Source: CAIQPS01 sp963783835
GTDB lineage: Bacteria > Actinomycetota > Thermoleophilia > RBG-16-64-13
Reading direction: 5' to 3'
Assembly (NCBI GenBank): GCA_963783835.1
Contig: CAWAOX010000013.1
Coordinates: 124,001-188,000 of the forward strand
Length of the DNA stretch: 64,000 nucleotides
The translations under genes were made by a program, and so were the position numbers. How positions within the stretch are numbered: the first letter of the stretch is position 1; each line of letters begins with the position of its first letter. The notes below the pieces were generated by a model. It was not told the origin of the DNA and searched no databases. It saw only the letters and a list, made by a program, of their open reading frames with translations. This document shows positions 51,546 through 63,750 of the stretch, piece by piece.

Positions 51546-52700
51546 TCACTGTATCAGCGGGCGGTCCATCCTATTCTTTGAGAACAGGTAGTGCCCGACG
51601 AAGTAGGCACGGCCGGAATCTAGCGCGAACGTCTCGTCACATGCCATGAAGAATATCCGCCAGTGGGCGAACCAGAGGCGGGCTCGGTCACGGCCGTAGG
51701 TGGTCCGCAGCAGAGGCATCACCTGTCCGCGGCAGAGGTCAAGGTTCTCCAACCACGCCCGGAGCGTCAAGGAGTAGTGAAGGCCGTCGACCTGCCAGCG
51801 GTCGAGAAGGCTCAGCTCGGCTTGGTATCTAGTGAGATAGTCCCAGGAGGGCATGACGCCTCCCGAGAAGAAGTGCCGGGTCATCCATCCCCCACCCGCA
51901 TCGGGCTCGAAGGCGTAGACGTGTCTGCGATGGCAGAAGACATGGACAAACAGCCTCCCTTCCGGTTTCAGCCAACCCGCCACCCGTTCCATGAGGGCTC
52001 GGTGGTTGCGCACATGTTCGAACATCTCGACCGACACCACCCGGTCGAAGCGCTCTGTCGGCGCGAAGCTACCCACGTCGGCCGTCGCCACCTCGAGGTT
52101 CTTCAGGCCCCTCTCTTCACGCAATCTCTCAATGAACTGTCGCTGAATGTGAGAATTGCTCATCGCCAGCACCTTGCTGTGCGGGTAGCGTTCCGCGGCC
52201 CACAGAGCCAGCGATCCCCAGCCGCAACCCAGATCGAGGATGTTCTGGCCGTCGCCCAGGCCTGCGCGCTCGGCGGTGAGTTCGAGCATGGCTTCCTCGG
52301 CCGCAGCCAAGCCGGTCACCCCTCCGGGCCAGTAGCAGCAGCTGTACTTGAAGCGCGGGCCCAGCACCAACTGGAAGAACTCGGGAGGTAAATCGTAATG
52401 CTGCCGGTTGGCGTCGTCGGCATTGATAGCGATAGGTCCGGATTCAAACTCGGCGATCACTGCCGCCTCCCGTTCGGCCCGCTCTTGCGCGGTCAGGCGG
52501 TCGAAGCTCATCTCCAGACCTTTAACGCGCGCCAGGATGACCCGGCGGAGAAGCCGGTCGGGTAGCAGCCCTGAGGCAAGGACGCTATCTTCCAGATTGC
52601 TGAAGGCTGCGCCTTTGAAGTCGGTCAGTTCGAAGTCCGGCGCTGCTGGGTCGAATGCGGACCTGGGGCATCTTTCGGCCGCTCTCTGCCGCTGCGGCAC
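51546..52700 (-). CDS. Cyclopropane-fatty-acid synthase family methyltransferase
   Basis: GTG 52700 gives 384 aa; the N-terminal SGLLPDRLLRRVILARVKGL supports this long start. The SAM domain shows RQHYDLPPEFFQLVLGPRFK, YSCCYW, ILDLGCGWGSLALWAAERYP, VSVEMFEHVRNH and VFCHRRHVYAFE. This is the CFA synthase/CMAS branch including plant-type and N-methyltransferase-like members. It could modify unsaturated lipids or an amine. The stop abuts the nitroreductase remnant. Divergent from the nitroreductase gene. Confidence 0.8.
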   Translation of the reverse strand: MPQRQRAAERCPRSAFDPAAPDFELTDFKGAAFSNLEDSVLASGLLPDRLLRRVILARVKGLEMSFDRLTAQERAEREAAVIAEFESGPIAINADDANRQHYDLPPEFFQLVLGPRFKYSCCYWPGGVTGLAAAEEAMLELTAERAGLGDGQNILDLGCGWGSLALWAAERYPHSKVLAMSNSHIQRQFIERLREERGLKNLEVATADVGSFAPTERFDRVVSVEMFEHVRNHRALMERVAGWLKPEGRLFVHVFCHRRHVYAFEPDAGGGWMTRHFFSGGVMPSWDYLTRYQAELSLLDRWQVDGLHYSLTLRAWLENLDLCRGQVMPLLRTTYGRDRARLWFAHWRIFFMACDETFALDSGRAYFVGHYLFSKNRMDRPLIQ

Positions 52701-52821
52701 GGCATCAGAATCACACTCAACAAGTGTATTCTACCCTGGGGTAACGGGCGATATGTTGAGATAGGACCGGGCGCGAGCAACACGGCAGGCCGCGTCGGCC
52801 AACGCCAAGTGGAGGACGATC

Positions 52822-53682
52822 TTGAAGAGTTCGATCGACGATCTGGTCAAGCGTAGGTACTCGTGCCGCACCTACGTCGAACGGCCCATCGAAGCCGCCG
52901 ACCGGCAGGCGCTGTCTGAGTTCTTGGCATCCCTTGGCACCGGACCACTCGGGAGCCGCACCAGGTTCTCGCTGGTAGCGGCGACCGAAGAAGACCGGGA
53001 GTCTCTCAAGGGCCTGGGAACCTACGGGTTCATCAAGGGAGCCACCGGGTTCATCGTGGGAGCCGCGGCGGCCGGCCCAAAAAACATGGAAGACTACGGC
53101 TATGGTCTGGAGCAGGCAGTGCTGGCCGCCACCGACCTTGGTCTGGGGACCTGCTGGCTCGGCGGCACCTTCACCAAGAGCTCTTTCGCCCGGAAGATAG
53201 AAGCCACGCGGAGCGAAGTCGTACCCGCTGTCGTTGCCGTGGGATACCCAGCGGACGGAAGCAAGGGTGGCTGGGTTCGAGAGCGCGCGGGCAGCGACCG
53301 CCGGCTGCCACGCGAGCAACTTTTCTGGGAAGGAGGACCAGAAGAACCCCTTGATCTCTCTCATGCTGCCGGGTACTCGGAGGTGCTCGAAGCGGTGAGA
53401 TGGGCGCCGTCGGCTTCCAACAAGCAGCCTTGGCGTGTGGTCCGGTCGGGAGAGAACTGGCATTTCTACCTCCAGCGCAAGAAGGGCTACGGCAAGGGTA
53501 GCGCGCTCTCCTCGCTGCTACGGCTCGCCGACCTGCAGCGCGTGGACATGGGCATCGCCATGTGCCATTTCGAACTGGTGGCCCGTGAGCGCGGCCTCGC
53601 CGGCCGATGGGCGGTCCAGCAGCCCGCGTTCGACGCCATGCCCCCGGGTCTGGAATACACGGTCAGCTGGATCCCAACGTGA
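52822..53682 (+). CDS. Nitroreductase family protein
   Basis: TTG 52822 with GGAGG six bases upstream gives 286 aa: KSSIDDLVKRRYSCRTYVER at the FMN-binding start, GYGLEQAVLAATDLGLGTCW, VVAVGYPADGSKGGWVRERA, and a second FMN-fold half with EAVRWAPSASNKQPWRVVRS and DMGIAMCHFELVARERGL. It resembles the two-repeat nitroreductase-like proteins (putative TM nitroreductase). Electron donor and substrate are unknown. Confidence 0.8.
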   Translation: MKSSIDDLVKRRYSCRTYVERPIEAADRQALSEFLASLGTGPLGSRTRFSLVAATEEDRESLKGLGTYGFIKGATGFIVGAAAAGPKNMEDYGYGLEQAVLAATDLGLGTCWLGGTFTKSSFARKIEATRSEVVPAVVAVGYPADGSKGGWVRERAGSDRRLPREQLFWEGGPEEPLDLSHAAGYSEVLEAVRWAPSASNKQPWRVVRSGENWHFYLQRKKGYGKGSALSSLLRLADLQRVDMGIAMCHFELVARERGLAGRWAVQQPAFDAMPPGLEYTVSWIPT

Positions 53683-53754
53683 TCGCCGAGGTTGCGGCGA
53701 CGACCTATTTCCACCATGATGGGTGAGCGACCTCAGAGTAAAGGAGAGGCTCAC

Positions 53755-54288
53755 ATGGGAAGGCAAAGACTGATACTGCTGCTCATCAACGTCATCGGAG
53801 GCGCGGCCGTCATCGGGAGCTACGTCCTTGGACTGCGGGGGGGGTCGAGCGCCGACGTGCTCTGGGGTCAGGTGCCCGAGAGTATCCGGCCGGTCTACAT
53901 GGTGTCCATGGTTATCTGCGCCCTGGGCTATTTCGCCTTTCTGTACTTCCTCCTCGTGAGGACCGTCCCGGGTGAAGTGACCATCAGCGGCCGGTTCGGC
54001 TACAGCGTGTTCTACCCGATCTTCCTGCTGATCCTGGTCCCCTCCGCCTTCTGGATGCCGCTCACGAACCTCTACGTCGACGATCCCCAGACAGGCACGT
54101 GGATAGCCGTGCGAGTGGTGCTGGCCATCGTGGGACTCGCGTCAATCGCGCTGGCCTGGGCGCTGCTCACGCTGCGGCCCAACAACCGAGGTACGGCCTA
54201 CTGGTTGGCAGTGGCGGGAAGCTGCTACTTCGCCTTCCATACGGCCATCCTGGACGCGATCATCTGGGCGGCGTTGTTCAGGACGTGA
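53755..54288 (+). CDS. Polytopic membrane protein of unknown function
   Basis: ATG 53755 (AAGGAGAGG upstream) gives 177 aa with about six helices: LILLLINVIGGAAVIGSYVL, PVYMVSMVICALGYFAFLYF, VFYPIFLLILVPSAFWMPLT, WIAVRVVLAIVGLASIALAW, and GTAYWLAVAGSCYFAFHTAI. No family assigned. It may be co-transcribed with the hypothetical gene 121 bp downstream. Confidence 0.6.
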   Translation: MGRQRLILLLINVIGGAAVIGSYVLGLRGGSSADVLWGQVPESIRPVYMVSMVICALGYFAFLYFLLVRTVPGEVTISGRFGYSVFYPIFLLILVPSAFWMPLTNLYVDDPQTGTWIAVRVVLAIVGLASIALAWALLTLRPNNRGTAYWLAVAGSCYFAFHTAILDAIIWAALFRT

Positions 54289-54409
54289 GGATACTTGCCC
54301 CTGGCCATATCGTTCCGCGGCAGCGGTCCCCGGCCAAGGCTCAAGCTGGAAGCGCGCGACGCCGAAGACCCTCAAGGCAATACTCGGCCGAGCGAGGGAG
54401 GAGCAAGTA

Positions 54410-54850
54410 ATGGCAGTAGCGGAAGAGATCCGATCCTATCTGTCCAGCCAGGTAGGGGCCAAAGTCGACGGGAAGGGGCAGAGCGGCGAGATCAAGATCA
54501 TCATCGCTCAACAGAAATCCTTCCTATCGAAAAAGACCGTGGAGTACTCGGCCAAGTTCAAGGTCCAGGAAGACGAACGGGCCGTACGCTTCTTCGAGAT
54601 GCTCAAGGAATCCGGATCGGGCATGTCGGGTGGTGACGCAGGTGACGTCGGCGGCGGGTGGGGCGTCTCCAAGGAGACGTACAAGACCGGAGCCGGCGGG
54701 CGCGAAGGCGGCATCGAAGCCCAGGGCAGCCTGCTGGGCAACAAGTATGCGTTCACCTTCGACTACGCCAGGATCCGCAACGACGTACAGGGGATCGCGG
54801 AGCGCAGCGGATACCGTTTCGATTACCAGATCACCCCCAAAGGGCTCTAG
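54410..54850 (+). CDS. Soluble protein of unknown function
   Basis: GGAGGAGCAAGTA precedes ATG 54410; 146 aa, charged. The body (VDGKGQSGEIKIIIAQQKSF, TVEYSAKFKVQEDERAVRFF) looks like an alternating beta-sheet domain, interrupted by a Gly-rich loop (SGSGMSGGDAGDVGGGWGVS). The end NDVQGIAERSGYRFDYQITP is a well-formed alpha/beta unit. No family recognised. Confidence 0.6.
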   Translation: MAVAEEIRSYLSSQVGAKVDGKGQSGEIKIIIAQQKSFLSKKTVEYSAKFKVQEDERAVRFFEMLKESGSGMSGGDAGDVGGGWGVSKETYKTGAGGREGGIEAQGSLLGNKYAFTFDYARIRNDVQGIAERSGYRFDYQITPKGL

Positions 54851-54896
54851 GACCTCTGCGCCCAGGCTTCCCCGCAGCAAAGAATGAGGCCGTGGG

Positions 54897-55859
54897 TCAC
54901 ACGGCTTCTATCGTCGACGGCGGCTTGGACGCTATGTTGTAGGTGACACTGACGACGCCGGGCACTTCGCGAACGATGTCCTGCGCCAATCGCTCCAGGA
55001 TCTCAAACCCGAGCCTGGTCGGCGTGGCCGTGCGCGCGTCGACGCTGTCCCAGCACCGCACCTCTATCTGCCCGCCAAATTCGCGCCGGCCATCGCGCAT
55101 ACCCGTCACCCGGTCCTCGTGCAAGATGGCGAGATACTGAAAGGCGCCCTGGCCCGAGAGCGACTGCTCGACCACTTGCGTGGCATGCCGGACCGTCTCG
55201 ATACGCTCGGGTGTCACCTCGCCGATCACACGGGCGGCAAGCGCCGGCCCGGGAAACGGGATGCGCCGGAACAGCTCGTCGGGCAGCCCGAGCGCCTGCC
55301 CCAGCTTTCTCACGCCGTCCTTGCGCAGTTGAATGAGCGGCTCCAGAATCCGGTAGCCGAACGCCTCCTGCGGGTCGATCCCCAATTGCTCGAAGACATT
55401 GTGCTGCCGCTTGATCCCAGCAACAGTCTCATCCACGTCGGTCAATATCGTCCCCTGGAGAAGATGCTTCGCCCCCCGCTCTCGGACGAGGCGACCGAAG
55501 ACATCGCGGTAGAAGGTCTGTGTGATGGCCTCGCGCTTCGCCTCCGGGTCCGTCACGCCCGCGAGCGCCGCAAAGAACTCGCTGCGCGCGTCGACGACTT
55601 CGACGGTGATGCCGAGGGCGCGAAAGAAGCCGGTGACCTGCTCGGCCTCGCCCGCGCGCATGAGTCCGTTCTCGACGAAGACCGTCTGCAAGCGCTCACC
55701 CAGAGCGCGATGTCCCAAGAGGGTGACCGTAGACGAATCGACGCCGCCGGAGAGAGCGTTGATGGCCCACCCGTCCCCCACGGCGTGCCTGATCTCTTCT
55801 ACCCTCTCGTCGATGAAACTCTGGGGGTCAAGCTCTTGGGCGGTGATCTCCTTGATCAT
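54897..55859 (-). CDS. guaA: GMP synthase, ATP-pyrophosphatase subunit (no glutaminase domain)
   Basis: The 320-aa protein has only the PP-loop and dimerisation domains: NALSGGVDSSTVTLLGHRAL (ATP loop), TVFVENGLMRAGEAEQVTGF, KHLLQGTILTDVDE, FRRIPFPGPALAARVIGEVT and the C-terminal IASKPPSTIEAV (usually KPPATIEWE). Glutamine-hydrolysing GATase normally fused at the N-terminus is absent, as in archaeal two-subunit GMP synthases. It starts 11 bp after carB with AGGAGGG, so both are one operon. It converts XMP to GMP, with ammonia from free NH3 or a separate subunit. Confidence 0.85.
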   Translation of the reverse strand: MIKEITAQELDPQSFIDERVEEIRHAVGDGWAINALSGGVDSSTVTLLGHRALGERLQTVFVENGLMRAGEAEQVTGFFRALGITVEVVDARSEFFAALAGVTDPEAKREAITQTFYRDVFGRLVRERGAKHLLQGTILTDVDETVAGIKRQHNVFEQLGIDPQEAFGYRILEPLIQLRKDGVRKLGQALGLPDELFRRIPFPGPALAARVIGEVTPERIETVRHATQVVEQSLSGQGAFQYLAILHEDRVTGMRDGRREFGGQIEVRCWDSVDARTATPTRLGFEILERLAQDIVREVPGVVSVTYNIASKPPSTIEAV

Positions 55860-55870
55860 AAGACCCTCCT

Positions 55871-59107
<3,237 letters not shown>

Positions 59108-59180
59108 GGGAGCTCCCCTCCGGGGTATGGTGGCTTCGCGCGGATTGTATCGCGGACGACCTCGCCGCAGCGTGCTCCGT

Positions 59181-59801
59181 CTACCGGATGAAATTGGTCA
59201 TTTGCCGCGGCTCTCTTTCGGGGTAGGGCACCACGCCTTCTGCCGCTTCGATGCACCTGAGCAGCCATGCCATGTTTCGGCCAAGGGTTCTCATGGTCTG
59301 CATGCCCTCAAGATCCTGCTTCACTTCTTCGGGGGTATTCCCATGGACCGCATTCCAGTACTGCGAGGAGACGATGGGCATGCTTGAGATCGTGAAGTAC
59401 TTGTTAAGCCGGTCGAACGCGGCACTGGCGCCGCCGCGGCGGCAACTCACGATGGCGGCCGCCGGCTTGTAGGCGTATCTCGCGCCCTTGCCGAAGAACA
59501 TCCGGTCGAGGAACGCGCAGAGAGAACCGTTCGCAGCGGCGAAATAGACAGGAGATCCGATCACGATGCCGTCGGCTTCTCCGGCTCGATCGATGCACGC
59601 GTTGACGGAGTCATCTTTGTAGACGCAGTACCCGCTCTCCATGCAGCCACCGCAGCCGACGCAGCCCCGGATCGCCTTGCTTCCGATGTGGAAGATGCTG
59701 GTCTCAATACCGGCTTGCTCGAGCTGCCCGGCGACCTCCGATAGCGCCGTGTACGTGCAGCCCTTCTGATGGGGGCTTCCATTGATCATGAGCACATGCA
59801 T
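59181..59801 (-). CDS. NAD(P)H-dependent flavodoxin-fold oxidoreductase
   Basis: ATG 59801 gives 206 aa: VLMINGSPHQKGCTYTALSE, CVGCGGCMESGYCVYKDD with clustered cysteines, VIGSPVYFAAANGSLCAFLD and SCRRGGASAAFDRLNKYFTI. It belongs to the multimeric flavodoxin WrbA/NADPH FMN reductase group and resembles the gene at 50660. Cys motif suggests an Fe-S or redox-thiol site. It lies 74 bp upstream of carB on the same strand. Confidence 0.8.
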   Translation of the reverse strand: MHVLMINGSPHQKGCTYTALSEVAGQLEQAGIETSIFHIGSKAIRGCVGCGGCMESGYCVYKDDSVNACIDRAGEADGIVIGSPVYFAAANGSLCAFLDRMFFGKGARYAYKPAAAIVSCRRGGASAAFDRLNKYFTISSMPIVSSQYWNAVHGNTPEEVKQDLEGMQTMRTLGRNMAWLLRCIEAAEGVVPYPEREPRQMTNFIR

Positions 59802-60024
59802 TGCTACGCCCTTTCTGTGCACTTGTCTGCATCGTGAATATACCGCCCGGAGTGGGTAGGGCGAGGCAGTCTGCTCTGACAAACAGGCGGGTGTGTCCGG
59901 CAGAATCCGCTCAAGTAGCCAAACTCCTGTTCCGATAGCTTTTCCAATGGGAAGTATGGGACTGCTCATGAGGCGCCCAGTCGCTGCGAGGAGACGATAC
60001 GTGGCACGCAGGGCAGGCTTGAAG

Positions 60025-62283
60025 ATGACACTGCGAGCGAAGGCTCTTGTCGCGGTCGCGATCGCCCTGGTCGCATCTGCTGCTCTGATCTACGGAGTCT
60101 CGCACCAGATCCTGGTCCGCGAACTGCTGACCATCGAGTCGGATCAGATGAAGAAAGACGTATCGGTTGTCCAGAGGGCGATCGAACGGGAGCAGACCGA
60201 GCTCGATGCACGTGCCTTCGACTACTCCGTTTGGGACGATACATATGCCTTTATGGAGGAGCCAGACCCGGAGTACATCCGATCCAACCTACCGGACAAC
60301 CTCTACGCTTCGCTCGAGGTCAACCTCCTCGCCTTCGTGCAGCCCGACGGGACGCTGACCTACGGTAGGTCGTTCGACCTGGCAAACGGCACCTCCGCAG
60401 ACGTGCCCGCCGCTCTCAAAGCCCTCTGGAGGTCGGGCAGCCCCTTGCTCGAATCGGGGAGAACGGGCACTCCTACCACCGGGGTCGTGAGCACCGCGGG
60501 CGGGGTCTTCCTCGTCGCAAGTAGGCCGATACTCCAGACCGATGAGCAAGGACCGCCTCGGGGAGCCCTCATCGTGGGAAGGCTGCTCACCCCCTCCTTC
60601 GTGAAGAGCCTGAACGACCAGGTCCAGCTCAGTACCGCGATCACTCCCCTCGCCAGCCGACAGGTCCCTCCTGAGATACAGGCTTCGCTCCCCCCTCTGA
60701 CCGGTCCCGGCTCCATCGCGGTCGCCCCTGTCGACTCCGAGACAATCGCCGGCTACGCGATGCTCGATGACATCTATGGCCAGCCGGCCCTGGTGCTCAA
60801 AGTGGAATCGCCCAGACTGACCTACCAACAGGGGACACAAGCCGTCACGGAATACGTCCTGGTCGTTCTTGGCATCATCGTCGCCATCGGGGTGGCTCTC
60901 AACCTGGCCTTGAGCGGATGGGTACTCGCTCCTTTGCGCAAGCTGCTCGTTCAGGTGAAGTCGCTGGCCGCGGAGCAGACGCACGCCGGGCGTCTGAAGA
61001 CCCCCAGCGGCGTGGAGTTTGGAACTCTGGGAAGGGAGATCAACAACCTTCTCGACGAGCTTGAGACGGCGCAACAAGAAGTCTCTCACCTCTACGGGCT
61101 GGCCCGCGAGCAAGCCGAGCACGACGCCCTCACCGGGCTACTGAGCCGCCGGTTCATCATCGAGAAGCTCGGGGCCGCGGTGTCGATGGCCCAGAGTCGC
61201 AGGGGCAGGCTCGCTCTGATGATGATCGACGTCGACGGCTTCAAGCTGTTCAACGATGCCCACGGCCACCTGGCCGGAGACTCGGTCTTGGAGGCGGTGA
61301 GCAAGGCCCTGTCTGGTTGCACCCGAGACGGAGATCTTGTGGGGCGTTACGGGGGGGATGAGTTCCTCGTGGTCCTTCCGAGCACGGACGCGAAGGGGGC
61401 TGTGTCTCAGGCGGAGCGATTGCTCCACGCCGTAGACGAGCTTACGTGGCGGACGCCGAGTGGGACCCGAGTGCCGATCTCGCTGAGCATCGGCGTGTCG
61501 GCGTTCCCCCGTCACGGTTCGGATCTCAACGAGCTGATCGCCTTCGCCGACGCCAACCTGTATACGGCGAAGCAACAAGGGGGTCATGCCGTTTCCTCCG
61601 CGGTCTCCTCGGGAGAAGACGGAGCGATAGACCAGGGTTTCGGTGTGCTCGACAGTCTCATCACTGCCATCAGCGAGAAGGATCACTACACCCGGAAGCA
61701 TTCGGAAGAGGTGGCGTCGCATGCGGTGCACATGGCTGAGGTTCTGGGACTATCCGACCGCATGATCCGTGCCATACGCCTGGCCGGACTGCTCCATGAC
61801 GTCGGGAAGACCGGGATACCCGCGAGCCTTCTGCTACGGCCCGGTTCGTTGACCGCTCAAGAGGAAAGCCTCGTTCGCCGGCATGTCGAGATCGGCTTGG
61901 CCCTTATCCGTGACGTTCCGGAACTCGATGATGTCCTGGAGGCCGTGGGAACCCACCACGAGCGCATGGATGGGAGCGGCTATCCACGCGGCCTGAAGGG
62001 TCAGGACATACCGCTGACCGGGCGCATGCTGGCCATAGCCGACGCCTACTCCGCCATGACCACGCGCCGGCCGTATCATCGCGCCAGAACATCGGAGGAG
62101 GCGCGCGAAGAGATACGCAAGGTCGCCGGGTCCCAGCTCGATTCTCGGATGGTCGAGGTGTTCTTCTCCTTGTTCGACCCGATTCCCAAGACCGCGGAGA
62201 CGTCGGCGGATGCCGGAGCGCGGGATGCCGAAGGCCGTACCACTGCGCCGGTCGCCTGGGCGCCGGAAACTGGGGTCGCTTAG
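60025..62283 (+). CDS. CHASE4-HAMP-GGDEF-HD-GYP bifunctional c-di-GMP protein
   Basis: The frame is open from 59893; ATG 60025 just before the first helix (ALVAVAIALVASAALIYGVS) is the likely start (752 aa). An extracellular CHASE4 domain (FDYSVWDDTYAFMEE), a second helix, HAMP, a GGDEF domain with RDGDLVGRYGGDEF (catalytic motif and RxxD inhibitory site intact) and an HD-GYP domain (LLHDVGKTG, HHERMDGSGYPRGL) follow. Both the synthesising and degrading motifs look active. It is a membrane sensor that can raise or lower c-di-GMP; no effector is seen here. Confidence 0.9.
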   Translation: MTLRAKALVAVAIALVASAALIYGVSHQILVRELLTIESDQMKKDVSVVQRAIEREQTELDARAFDYSVWDDTYAFMEEPDPEYIRSNLPDNLYASLEVNLLAFVQPDGTLTYGRSFDLANGTSADVPAALKALWRSGSPLLESGRTGTPTTGVVSTAGGVFLVASRPILQTDEQGPPRGALIVGRLLTPSFVKSLNDQVQLSTAITPLASRQVPPEIQASLPPLTGPGSIAVAPVDSETIAGYAMLDDIYGQPALVLKVESPRLTYQQGTQAVTEYVLVVLGIIVAIGVALNLALSGWVLAPLRKLLVQVKSLAAEQTHAGRLKTPSGVEFGTLGREINNLLDELETAQQEVSHLYGLAREQAEHDALTGLLSRRFIIEKLGAAVSMAQSRRGRLALMMIDVDGFKLFNDAHGHLAGDSVLEAVSKALSGCTRDGDLVGRYGGDEFLVVLPSTDAKGAVSQAERLLHAVDELTWRTPSGTRVPISLSIGVSAFPRHGSDLNELIAFADANLYTAKQQGGHAVSSAVSSGEDGAIDQGFGVLDSLITAISEKDHYTRKHSEEVASHAVHMAEVLGLSDRMIRAIRLAGLLHDVGKTGIPASLLLRPGSLTAQEESLVRRHVEIGLALIRDVPELDDVLEAVGTHHERMDGSGYPRGLKGQDIPLTGRMLAIADAYSAMTTRRPYHRARTSEEAREEIRKVAGSQLDSRMVEVFFSLFDPIPKTAETSADAGARDAEGRTTAPVAWAPETGVA

Positions 62284-62356
62284 GCCCGCATGTCCGGGCG
62301 CCTCTCGGGCTCGGCGCCTGCGATAGAATCGCTCGGACGATGAGCCCGATATCCGC

Positions 62357-63646
62357 ATGAACGACTTCGGCCGCGGCCCTCGCGTGTTCTACGGGTGGTA
62401 CGTGCTCGCCGCCTCGTTCGTCATCCTGTTCCTGAATACCGGGGGCCGCTCCATCATCGGCCTGATGGTGAAGCCGATGGCGAACGAGTTCGGGTGGAGC
62501 CGCGCCGCGATATCGTCGGCCGTCTTCCTCAACATGGCCGTGTTTTCGGTGGCTACCATCGTCGCCGGCCGCCTGTACGACCGCTACGGGCCCAAGTGGG
62601 TGATAGCCGGGTCGACCCTCCTCTTCTCGGCCGGCTACGCGCTTATGGCGACTATGGATTCAATGTGGCAGTTCCTCGCGTACTACGGAGTCCTGAGCGC
62701 GGCCGGACTGGGAGGGATCACAACCTCGATCTTCGGGTCGATCATCGGCAACTGGTTCGAGAGACGCAGAGGATTGGCCATCAGCCTGGCGTTCGCCGGT
62801 AGCTGCCTGGGCCAGTTCTTCCTCATACCGGTCTTTTCGGACATGATCCTCGCCTCCGGCTGGCGAAGTCCGGTCATTTGGATAGCCGTCCTCTCCCTGG
62901 CCGTCAATCTGCCCCTCGTCTTCGGGGTCATACGAGGGAATCCGGACAGCTTTGGGCTCGAACCCTACGGGACGCGCGACCGGCAGGCGCGGGGTGAGTC
63001 GCGGAGCGGGGCGGACTCCCTCGTTGGACCGTCTCGCGCCGCAGCGGCCCCGACCGGCCTTACCCTCTCGGAGGCCATGCGCACGCGCTCCCTGTGGTTG
63101 TTCACCCTTGTCATGTTCGTCTGCGGCGGCGCGGATTACCTCGTCACTACCCATCTGGTGGCCATGGTCACCGACTACGGCATCTCCGCCGACGCGGGAG
63201 CCAGCATGCTCGCCTGGCTCGGCCTCCTCAGTCTGGGCGGGGTCCTCGTCGCCGGCCCTGCCGCGGACGCGATCGGCAACAAGATCCCTATCGCTGCTAC
63301 CTTCGGGGTCAGGATCCTGCTGTTCGCGCTGCTGTTCGCCTTCAAGGGAGAGATCCCCTTCTGGGTCTTCTCGCTGGGCTTCGGTCTCACCTTCGCGGTC
63401 ACGGCGCCGCTCACCCCGACGCTGCTTGCCGCCCTATACGGCGTGACTCACCTCGGCTTCATCTCCGGTTTCATCACGACCGCCCACATGCTGGGAGGCG
63501 GACTATGGGCCTACCTCGGCGGGGTCGTGTTCGACAGCACCGGCGACTACGACCTCGCCCTCCTCATCTCGGCCGGGCTGTCCGCGCTCGCCCTGGTCGG
63601 CACGCTCTTCATCCGGGAGGAACGCCATCTGCCTGGTGACCGATAG
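62357..63646 (+). CDS. MFS transporter, OFA/monocarboxylate-like
   Basis: The 429-aa protein has 12 helices. FYGWYVLAASFVILFLNTGG, PMANEFGWSRAAISSAVFLN and RLYDRYGPKWVIAGSTLLFS match the oxalate/formate antiporter and monocarboxylate group; GNWFERRRGLAISLAFAGSC is also typical. A polar insert (about residues 200-230) separates the halves. The substrate is probably a carboxylate (inference). Confidence 0.8.
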   Translation: MNDFGRGPRVFYGWYVLAASFVILFLNTGGRSIIGLMVKPMANEFGWSRAAISSAVFLNMAVFSVATIVAGRLYDRYGPKWVIAGSTLLFSAGYALMATMDSMWQFLAYYGVLSAAGLGGITTSIFGSIIGNWFERRRGLAISLAFAGSCLGQFFLIPVFSDMILASGWRSPVIWIAVLSLAVNLPLVFGVIRGNPDSFGLEPYGTRDRQARGESRSGADSLVGPSRAAAAPTGLTLSEAMRTRSLWLFTLVMFVCGGADYLVTTHLVAMVTDYGISADAGASMLAWLGLLSLGGVLVAGPAADAIGNKIPIAATFGVRILLFALLFAFKGEIPFWVFSLGFGLTFAVTAPLTPTLLAALYGVTHLGFISGFITTAHMLGGGLWAYLGGVVFDSTGDYDLALLISAGLSALALVGTLFIREERHLPGDR

Positions 63647-63750
63647 GGCGCCGCTCTGGTATCTTTCGGCCGGCCCATGGCACACCGAGGAAGGTCGATG
63701 ATCGAGAAACACGTTCTTCAAAGCCACGGGAAAGTGGGGCGGAGGAGCAG

